A stretch of 13,293 nt of DNA from Bondarzewia mesenterica (Eukaryota; Basidiomycota; Agaricomycetes; Russulales; Bondarzewiaceae). The notes beneath the pieces were generated by a model. That model was not told where the DNA came from, made no database searches, and saw only the letters and a list, made by a program, of their open reading frames with translations. The DNA is taken from NCBI GenBank assembly GCA_004802705.1, contig SGPL01000746.1, positions 1-13,293 of the forward strand. The letters are read 5' to 3'. The position numbers and the translations under genes are program-made. Below are positions 1-6,817 of this stretch, one piece after another (position 1 is the first letter of the stretch; each line of letters begins with the position of its first letter).

Positions 1-104
1 TTTTGTGTTAGTATATCATCTTTAGCAGCAAGCCTCACAGTACGTCCACAGCTTCTAGCTCGTGAAAAACACTCTGTGTTGTGTTGACTTGACTTGAATG
101 GTGA

Positions 105-703
105 ATGACAAACACAGAGCGGGTCAATGCGCGTCTCGCACAGGAGCAACTGAACTTGGTCAAAGCGACCCTCTCCATGCTGCACCCTCCACCGCCCAAA
201 CAGTATCTCGTAGATGTCTACGTGTGCACCTGCAACTCGATGTTCCCCATCCTCATGCCCCCGTCCGACTATCGCGCTCTCGATCTGCCCCTCCTGCAAA
301 AAGTGTACCTCACAAGCCTCATTCACTGTCGGGAATACCACGCCTCGGCATGTGTGGTCCGTCGGATCGACCTGGCTGGCTCTGTGGTTAAGGGGCAGAA
401 CAGCACATGGCTCTCTAGCATCTCGCTCGCGCTCTTAGACCTTTTGGGCAGGGTGTTGGATGCGGAGGATAGATATATCTTGTTGGTGAAGGTACGTCGT
501 GAGGGCTTCGATTGAGGAGGCCTTTTGAGAGACTCAGATCCTGGTTGACCCTTTGTCCATAGACCATCGTGCAAGCGCAGTTGCTGGGTCTGCGTGAACC
601 AGTGCCCCATAATTCCGGGCTACTCATTCAGTTACAATTTCAGCACGTTCGAGCAGACCGGCACATATTGGTACCACTCGCACTTTGCAACGTAGTACTG
701 TGA
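105..703 (+). CDS. Unknown two-exon reading frame that runs into the laccase relic
   Basis: No family was recognised. The first exon (105-491) gives 129 residues starting [15 protein letters not shown], with a proline run (PPPPK, about residues 28-32) and a leucine-rich second half. Its end, AAG followed by gtacgt, is a good fungal donor. The nearest acceptor (ccatag, 561-562) makes a 71-nt phase-0 intron. The frame then stays open from 563 to a TGA at 701-703, giving about 176 aa in total. That second exon lies over the laccase fragment in a different frame, so its 47 residues would be laccase DNA read out of frame. It may instead be a remnant of an unrelated gene truncated where the laccase piece was joined. 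No signal peptide or membrane helix is obvious. Coding status is uncertain. Confidence 0.33.
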
Positions 704-1845
704 TAGCTTGCATGGGCCGCTCGTTATCTACGATCCTCAGGATTCGTACATCCATTTGTATGATGTTGACAATGGTCAGTCGATGAACATGTTGTTTCAA
801 ATGAGATGATGCTAAATTTGCAGTTCACATTGATCGTAGAGAGTGGACTGGTACCACTATGTTTGAAGGCACCCGGCCATTTGGGTCCGTGAGTTTATTT
901 TCTTCATTTACAAATGTGTAATTTACATTGTCCGAAAACAGCCATCCCGCGTCGATGCTCATCAATAGTCTGGGTCGAAGCTCCGAAGGTCCTGCCCTTG
1001 CTCGGCAGTTGTTCGTGTCACTCGCGGCTCGCAGTGAGAGTGTAAGATGCTTTTGTCAAGGCTCATATGAACTGAAGGGTTTGGGGTAACGACACAGCTA
1101 TGGCCTCCGCTTGGTATCGCTGTCTTGTGATCCTAACTACCTGTTCTCGATCGACAATCACAGGTTGACCATCATCGAAGCTGACAGTGTGCTCACCGAG
1201 CCTTTGGTTGTCGATCAACTCTGGACCTTTGCAGGTGGGTTTGTCAGGGTTACTTAAAACATTTATGCCATCCTTAAACCATTGTGTGGACAGGCCAGCG
1301 TTACTCTATCATCGTAAGTCCAAGAGCTGTTTAATTTTTACTGCATATTTTCAGCCAGCTCATCTTTGCACACAGCTGAATGCCAATCAACTAATCGGCA
1401 ACTACTGTGAGCCCGCTGCACACCTTCATTTAGGATTAAAAGGAAATTGAAGTTCCATTCTTGCTGAACCAATAGGGATTCGTGCTATTCCAAGCATTGG
1501 TGATGCTTCCACCGCCGGAGGGCGTAACTCTGCTGTCTTGCGCTATTCCCTAGCCCTCCCACTTGATCCCATCAGCTCCTATATGCCAACAAACCCCCTC
1601 AATGAAAGCAACTTGCATGTGAGTGATTTGTCGGCTTCCGTTCACGCATGGGGGGCAGTTACTGACACTGATCCTGTTTCGGCCTTTGTATGTAGGCTCT
1701 CGAGGATCCGGAAGCAGTACGTGCATCCTCATTCGTACCTCCCTTCAGCCGTCGAGATATGGAATGACCTTTTTTCTATTTATGAACCCCGGAAACCCTG
1801 GGCCTGGAGAAGCAGACGTGAACATCAACCTCCACGTTATCTTCG
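575..1845 (+). pseudogene. Laccase (multicopper oxidase) relic, cupredoxin domains 1-2 only
   Basis: Laccases oxidise phenols with O2 using four copper ions and are usually secreted, about 500-530 aa. Recognisable pieces, in order: [11 protein letters not shown] and [11 protein letters not shown] (copper-binding L2, 585-692), [24 protein letters not shown] (about 957), [15 protein letters not shown] and [11 protein letters not shown] (about 1098-1190), LNANQLIGNY (about 1377), NSAVLRYS and PTNPLNESNLH (about 1530-1618), ALEDPEA (1696), NPGNPGPGEADVNINLHVI (about 1785). Plausible introns lie at 775-823, 889-941, 1042-1097, 1235-1293 and 1619-1695. It is dead: the conserved Gln after the L2 histidines is TAG (693-695), the following Gly is Ser, and frames shift between pieces. 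The signal peptide and first copper motif (HWHG) are missing at the left. The whole third domain, with the type-1 copper ligands, is missing at the right. Confidence 0.88.
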
Positions 1846-2149
1846 TAGGTCCCATGCTTTCTTCAAAAATCCCTCGCTCTTTGTCGACTCATTTTTTTTC
1901 TGCGATACATCAAATTGGGCTTTGCCAACTTGGGAAAAGGATCTGTGGCGTGTCCTGTGGTGGGCGCTGCATATCCACGACGCCTGGTACTCCTCAGATG
2001 ACTCTGACTCAGACAGCACTCCGGATGACAAACAGCCAAATATAGATGCTGGTCCACTCTTTCAGACTCGAGACGACTTATCAGTGTGCGTGCGTGACTT
2101 GATGGCCCATCGTTTTGGACATTGGATTTCCCTACAGACAACGTTGTAA
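1846..2149 (+). other. Open frame of unknown origin after the laccase break
   Basis: Laccase similarity stops near 1845, where the second-to-third domain linker should continue. One + strand frame stays open to a TAA at 2147-2149. It encodes an aromatic stretch (LWRVLWWALHIHDAWYSS) and then an acidic serine run (DDSDSDSTPDD). No family was recognised. No start codon, splice signal or homologue supports a gene, so it may be the tail of another decayed gene joined to the laccase piece. Confidence 0.25.
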
Positions 2150-3040
2150 CTGTGTGGTACTGTAGAATGATTTTTCTGAATATAGAAATGATTTTTTATT
2201 GTATTATTTGCGGTTGGATGAGCATGAATATCAGAAGGTTTATTTTAAATTTATTTGGATATATCCTGGCGGCGGCTGCTTGAGCCCGCATAAAATACAT
2301 TGAAAATACCCAGAAAACTCGAAAAGAAACCAAAATTTTACGCAAATTTCTGCTAGAGAGAAATATTGAGAAAATAGTTAGAATATTTGGTATTTTCGAA
2401 GAATTTCCCTCGGGAAAATTTGAGCCGAAGTGCTGTGGTGTGCAGTTTGCTGCACATCGTTTTCAACGTCATTTTCGCGTCTCAGTCATTTTTACTCATC
2501 TGTGGTGTTTGACATGGCCAATCTGCTGTCCCTGCGTGAACTGTGTTCGTTCGTTATTATTCTTTGTTGTCCGCTCGGAGGCACAGTTGCATATTTCAGG
2601 TGAGTTCTGTCTTTTTGTACGTTGTCGTACTTCTTTTGTAGGGATGTTTCAGCAGTGTCGTAAATTCACGTGCCTACGCATTGAGCCACGGTCTGGTCTT
2701 GAGTTGGTGTCACGGTATCGTGTCGATTTGGTGTCGATCATGCAATTCGTCTCTCAAATGCAGTTGCAACAAACATGAAAATTGGGCACATTTTCCGAAA
2801 CAGTTGTAAGGTGATCCACTGTTACTGATGCATCGGCGAGATTATTATCATCCCCAAATATCAGAATCTGACGGAAGAACACCATCAAAGATCCTATGGG
2901 CATTCTGCCAGAATATCCATAGTGAGTGGTCGCGAAGCTATTCGTGTCGGCCTCGAGATACTATATACATAGGCACTGCAGTGATGTAGACTGTTCGGCT
3001 TTCCCTCAGGTTTTTTCCGTGACTTTTACAGACTCTTGCG
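2150..3040. other. Stretch with no convincing gene
   Basis: Positions 2150-2420 are AT-rich with no long open frame. A small imperfect palindrome sits at 2402-2420 (AATTTCCC, TC, GGGAAAATT). From 2514 a possible short frame starts MANLLSLRELCSFVIILCC and meets a gtgagt donor near 2609. Splicing it to the next ttttgtag acceptor reaches a stop after seven more codons, so it was not called as a gene. Positions 2780-3040 hold nothing recognisable apart from the lead-in to the membrane-protein fragment. Confidence 0.4.
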
Positions 3041-3489
3041 ATGCCGTCTCTCATTCCTCTTGATAACCTTCTAGGTGCAAACTTCATTTGAGTTATCGTA
3101 TCGACTGCGTAAGTGCAGATACAATGTTCTGTTGTTATATCGATCAACCTACTTGTGCTCAGGATTTACGGAATAACATGTCTACAAGTGTATCTCTACT
3201 ACACAAATCATTCTAGCGATGATAACCGCCTTCTCAAGACTTTCGTGAGATCAGACTTTAGCATGTCTTTGAGGTATACTCAAGCTAATCACAGTTTCTC
3301 AGGTTGCCTTTCTGCTGCAGGTTGAGCCATCCCAGTTCCGATTTATGACTTAGCTGACTGTGTTACAGGATGATTGACACACTCCATGTTGCACTCGTGG
3401 GTTACTCTATGTATTACTATACCGTTATGAATTTCAGAGACTACACGGCACTTGTGCAACACATTATTCAGTCCCTTGGTACCGTCTAA
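3041..3489 (+). pseudogene. 5' fragment of a DUF6534-type fungal multi-helix membrane protein
   Basis: Proteins of this agaricomycete family have about seven transmembrane helices, are around 300-350 aa long and have no firmly known function. Four pieces match the typical N-terminal third: MPSLIPLDNLLGANFI (3041-3088); AIYGITCLQVYLYYTNHSS followed by DDNRLLKTF (3163-3244); VAFLLQ (3303-3320); and MIDTLHVALVGYSMYYYTVM followed by NFRDYTALVQ (3370-3460). Introns fit at 3109-3162 (54 nt), 3245-3302 (58 nt) and 3321-3368 (48 nt). A TGA at codon 17 (3089-3091) replaces what is normally Gly in the first helix. Joining the last two exons at GT-AG sites is off by one base. Similarity ends at the TAA at 3487-3489, so the remaining helices and the DUF6534 region proper are absent. 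The minisatellite begins about 50 bp later. Confidence 0.72.
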
Positions 3490-3540
3490 GACAGACTAGC
3501 CGAACGTGCATTCTCGCCGACAGAGACTGTCCAGCAGACC

Positions 3541-4440
3541 TGGGCCCAACCAGCTACTACTGACAGTATTATACCGTTGGGCCCAGGATTGGTGCAGACC
3601 GACAGCAACGGTTGGGCCCAGCATGGGTATTGATTCACCGCTGGCTGAAGGCCTACGTTGGCAACAGTTGGGCCCAAGACCACCGCCGACCGACGGCGAC
3701 CCCAACAATAATATGCTCGGCCAGCGGCGACCGATGAAGACTGCTGGGCCTAGTGCTGGCCACTGACCATCAGCTACGGCTGGGCCCAGGTCATCCTACT
3801 ATTATGGGAAGTCCTCACCGACGGTCTCAGACCACTGGGCCCAGGTCACCCTGCTTTTACGGTGGGTCCTCACCGATGGTCTCACACAGCTGGGCCCAGC
3901 TCAACCCAAATTCATGCTGAGTCCTCGCCGACGATCTCAGACCACTGGGCCCAGGTCACCCCACTTTTATGGTGGGTATTCGCCGATGGTCTCACATGGC
4001 TGGGCCCAAGTCACCCCAATATGCTGGGTTATCACTGACGGTCTGAGACAGCTGGGCCCAGCTCACCGCAATATTACAGTTAGTCCTCACCGACGGTCTG
4101 AGACAGCTGGGCCCAGCTCAACCCAAGTTCATGCTGGATCCTCGCCGATGGTCTGAGATGGTTGGGCCCAGCTCAACCCAAATTCACGCTGGGTCCTCGC
4201 CGACGGTCTGAAACATTGGGCCTAGCTCAATTCAAATTCATGCTGGGTTGCCGACGGTCTGAGATGGGTGGGCCCAGCTCACCCCACTTTGATGTGGGTG
4301 CTTGCCGATGGTCTGAGATGGGTGGGCCTAGCTCACCCCACAATTATAGTGAATCCTTGCCCACAGCCTTGGATAGCTGGGCCCAGCTTGCACCATTGTT
4401 GTGCTGGGTCATCACACATTGTTAGACATGGTTGGACTCA
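3541..4440. repeat. 55-bp minisatellite centred on a TGGGCCCA palindrome
   Basis: GGGCCCA or a one-base variant starts at 3542, 3579, 3614, 3670, 3746, 3782, 3837, 3892, 3947, 4002, 4054, 4109, 4164, 4218, 4270, 4324 and 4379, with a decayed copy near 4434. From 3782 onward the spacing is 55, 55, 55, 55, 52, 55, 55, 54, 52, 54, 55 and 55 bp, a regular tandem array of about twelve units. The left part (3541-3781) has irregular spacing (35-76 bp) and looks like an older edge. Each unit also carries CCGACGGTCTGAGA or a close variant before the core and a CTCACCCCA-like stretch after it. In some units the palindrome extends to 14 bp (AGCTGGGCCCAGCT), for example at 3888, 4050, 4105 and 4375. As 55 is not a multiple of 3, open frames across the array change reading from unit to unit and are not genes. 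Confidence 0.93.
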
Positions 4441-4671
4441 GGTTACTATAAAAACAACTTTTATTTATCTGCAAACTAGTACTAAACTATCCTCTGCCCA
4501 GCTATTCAGCAAGAGAATTTGAGCATGATTATGACTCTGAGTGCTGTGGAGCTGTCATGCAAATAGCTATACAAGAGACTGACACTTGATTCCTTAAAGG
4601 ATGTGTGATATCAATAAGTAGTTTAGACATGGACACCAGGTATCATAAGATACTATTATGACAATTTTTAT
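4441..4671. other. Spacer, probable 3' flank of the 200-aa gene
   Basis: No reading frame of note lies here. A perfect small hairpin, GTATC-ATAA-GATAC, sits at 4640-4653, about 20 bp beyond the stop codon of the - strand gene. It could lie in that gene's 3' untranslated region. No clear polyadenylation signal could be assigned. Confidence 0.3.
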
Positions 4672-5392
4672 TTACACTGCCCTTCTAGCAAGCTTCTCCT
4701 CCAGTTTCACCATATGGTCTATCAGCTTAGCTTCAGCAAGCTCAGCTGCCACCACACTTTCATCCCACAGTTGCTTCCTCTCCTCTCTTGTAGACCTGCT
4801 GCGGCCGGTCGCCGCGCTCGCCGAGTTCGCTGAGTTCGCCGTCATCTCTGCACTTGTCATTGCAACCTCAGCTGCTGCTGCCGGTGGCTGAAATGTTCTC
4901 AAAATCAGTGGATCATGAGTTGATAAACTATATCATATGACTTACCAGATTGCGGATAGCTACCGCATATCTCGCCGGCAACAGGAAGACTTCCACCACC
5001 GACCCGAGCAACCACCACTCCGGGATATAGATGTCGATCCCTACATTTGTGTTGGGAATGTTGGCAAACGCGGACAGGCCGAAAAGGGCAATATGTCTAT
5101 TTTCACGAAAGTCGGTGACCCATGCCGCTGCTGCTTTGATGTTGACTGGGATGTCAAATGGGCGGCCAGACAGTTTCAGATATCCAATGATTAATGAAGC
5201 CGCATCCTGCCGAAAATTCAATCCTAACATTCAGTGTGATTGACTTGATTGATGTAAGCTACATACCACTTCAGCCTTGACACCGAGGAAGAACACCTGG
5301 TCTAAAAGCCCTACCCAGATGGGAGGAACATGATATGCAATGTCCCTAAGATGGAGGGAAATGTAGTAGAGCAGGTCTTGTCCATAGGACAT
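4672..5392 (-). CDS. Unknown 200-aa protein, intact three-exon gene
   Basis: No family was recognised. Exons read 5392-5267 (42 codons), 5206-4946 (87 codons) and 4887-4672 (71 codons plus stop). The introns of 60 nt (gtatgt...ggcag) and 58 nt (gtaagt...ttcag) are both phase 0, and no stop or frame break occurs. The ATG follows ctacc, a fair start context. Residues 1-42 (MSYGQDLLYYISLHLRDIAY and on) and 43-129 are hydrophobic and aromatic, with stretches such as EWWLLGSVVEVFLLPARYAV that could be buried helices or a membrane segment. Residues 130-155 are low-complexity Ala/Ser/Thr/Asn. The end (STREERKQLWDES, then AKLIDHMVKLEEKLARRAV) is charged and heptad-like, a likely short coiled coil. 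There is no clear signal peptide. Its clean structure among relics suggests a functional gene or a recent arrival. The exon model is inferred from splice signals. Confidence 0.62.
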
Positions 5393-5501
5393 GGTAGAAA
5401 GCAAGATCACAGCAGCCTCATCATGTCAAAGATTGGATTCCACCGGTGACAGCTATTAATCCAGGCAATTGCCAGTGATCAAATCAGTGACTGCTAAAGA
5501 T

Positions 5502-5708
5502 GATCTTGGCCATGGCCATATCATGATCTCGGCGGGTGCCATGAGATGATCTGGGTGAGTGCCATAAGATGGTCTTGGCGATTGCCTTGAGATGGTCATG
5601 GCGAGTGCCTTGAGATGGTCTCAGCGAGTGCCTTATCATCCTCTCAGCGATTGCCAAATGCTGTCCTCGGCGATTGCCATACAATGATCTCAGTGATTGC
5701 CATATTAT
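5502..5708. repeat. 23-bp tandem repeat, nine copies
   Basis: Nine head-to-tail units of exactly 23 bp fill this stretch. They read approximately GATCTCGGCGATTGCCATGAGAT, starting at 5502 and every 23 bp after that. The most constant part is CTCNGCGATTGCC. Copies differ by several bases each, so the array is old. Since 23 is not a multiple of 3, a - strand open frame across it (within 5484-5945) repeats every 23 residues, that is every three units. This frame is treated as a by-product of the repeat. Confidence 0.9.
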
Positions 5709-5786
5709 CCACTGGGCAGATTCGACCATCTCAGTGTTGTCTTTCTGCCCTTCCATCCCCTGCATCGCATTCATCATCTCGCTCTC

Positions 5787-6074
5787 ATGCAGCACACACT
5801 CGACTTGAACTATGAAATGAAGAATCTTCCTCCCATCCACACCGTTCACACCATTGCCGATTGGGATGATTATGCCCACCAATTTCAGCAAATGATTGCT
5901 CATTTTCCTGCTAATGGTGATCCCGATACACTGCAGCATTGGCACAATGGTGCATTACAGCAATTGGCAAGTCAATCTCACAATCATTCTGACCCATTCT
6001 TACTCTCATCAAGGTTAATTTTGCAACATACCTTGGGAGACTCGAGCTTGCCGGTAAAACAATCTAGGCTTTAG
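5787..6074 (+). CDS. Short unknown reading frame, possible gene fragment
   Basis: From the ATG at 5787 this frame encodes 95 residues. The middle looks protein-like: NLPPIHTVHTIADWDDYAHQ, followed by FQQMIAHFPANGDPDT and LQHWHNGALQQL, with a mix of aromatic, acidic and histidine residues typical of a folded helical segment. The later part (SQSHNHSDPFLLSSR) is less so. The frame is open further upstream to 5697, but that part runs out of the 23-bp repeat and was not included. Splice signals are unclear: a gtaaaa near 6054 could be a donor. No family was recognised. It may be a broken exon of a transposon-related or fungal-specific gene. The alternative is a chance frame. Confidence 0.3.
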   Translation: MQHTLDLNYEMKNLPPIHTVHTIADWDDYAHQFQQMIAHFPANGDPDTLQHWHNGALQQLASQSHNHSDPFLLSSRLILQHTLGDSSLPVKQSRL

Positions 6075-6217
6075 CAATCGTCGGCATCTGCAAAAACCTA
6101 ACTTGTATATAAGATGTTATAATAGATAATAACAGATAATAACAGCTTACCTGTTTTAACTTATCTCCCCTTTTCGATTTACGACTTATTGCCATCTAAT
6201 ATGTTCTATTAATCCAC
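6075..6217. repeat. AT-rich stretch with imperfect inverted repeat
   Basis: Positions about 6122-6172 contain AGATAATAACAG twice in tandem, followed after a short CTTAC loop by CTGTTTTAACTTATCT. The latter is close to the reverse complement of the former, so an imperfect hairpin could form. It shares the GATAAG/CTTATC theme with the triplicated unit just downstream and may be its degenerate edge. Confidence 0.4.
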
Positions 6218-6411
6218 AAGTTACAAGAGCTTATTATTACAGATTTAAAACTGAGAACATTCTTATTTTTGTCTAATTGATAAGTTACAATAGCTTATCA
6301 CTGTAGAGCTTATAACTGAGCACATTCTTATTTTCGTCTAATTGATAAGTTATAAGAGCTTATCATTGTGTGGCTTGAAACTAAGCACATTCTTATTTTT
6401 ATCTAATTACT
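6218..6411. repeat. Triplicated AT-rich 64-65 bp unit with internal GATAAG/CTTATC hairpin
   Basis: Three adjacent copies start at 6218, 6282 and 6347. Each begins AAGTTACAAGAGCTTAT or similar and ends CATTCTTATTTTTGTCTAATTGAT or similar; positions shared by all three include AACTRAGMACATTCTTATTT. Junctions create GATAAG...CTTATC, separated by 9 bases, a small hairpin at 6279-6300 and 6344-6365. No coding potential is seen. It could be part of a small non-autonomous element or simply a local AT-rich tandem duplication. Confidence 0.8.
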
Positions 6412-6817
6412 GTAAATTGCCTTATAATAATCAGACAATAACATACAAAAACTAAGACATAACACTCTATTTTAGATCTTTTCGTACAGTGATAATCAAC
6501 AAATAAGTACTCAGAAGCTGTAGATTAGCAGATATAGATTGTGCATAACTATCAGATGAGTGGGGGTGGAATGGCCAATGCTGTTAAAAATAAAAAAGCT
6601 ATACAAACAAAATTAGATTAAAAGTGGGCGAAAGATTGTAAATGATCGACGAGACTTGAAAAATATAGCATAAGATGAAACAGAAGCAAACCAGAAGCCA
6701 GAAGCCAAAAAAGTATACTGCAACACTAAGTGATGAGCAAAAGCATTGGACATGAGAAAAGGCGTGACACGATGTACCCACAAACTAGACACACCGCAAG
6801 GATCAAGTTCTCTTCGC
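6412..6817. other. AT-rich stretch without a recognised gene
   Basis: No convincing coding frame was seen on either strand. Two - strand open frames here are short and read mostly as Phe, Leu, Ile and Ser from AT-rich DNA. The stretch lies 3' of the DUF6532 relic and may include its old 3' flank. Confidence 0.4.

Noticed and set aside
2440..2778. + strand 112-aa frame
   Set aside because: Composition is Phe/Arg/Cys-heavy without motif, and internal gtgagt and tttgtag signals break it; splicing leads to an early stop.
3486..4522. Several open frames on both strands across the minisatellite
   Set aside because: They read the 55-bp unit in rotating frames (residues such as GPSS and AQ repeated) and have no start context, introns or conserved domain.
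4658..4891. + strand frame starting MTIFIYTALLASFSSSF that looks like a secreted peptide
   Set aside because: It is the exact antisense of the last exon of the 200-aa gene; the Ala/Ser-rich codons produce a hydrophobic shadow.
5484..5945. - strand 153-aa frame
   Set aside because: Its C-terminal half is translated 23-bp repeat and the rest has no recognisable feature.
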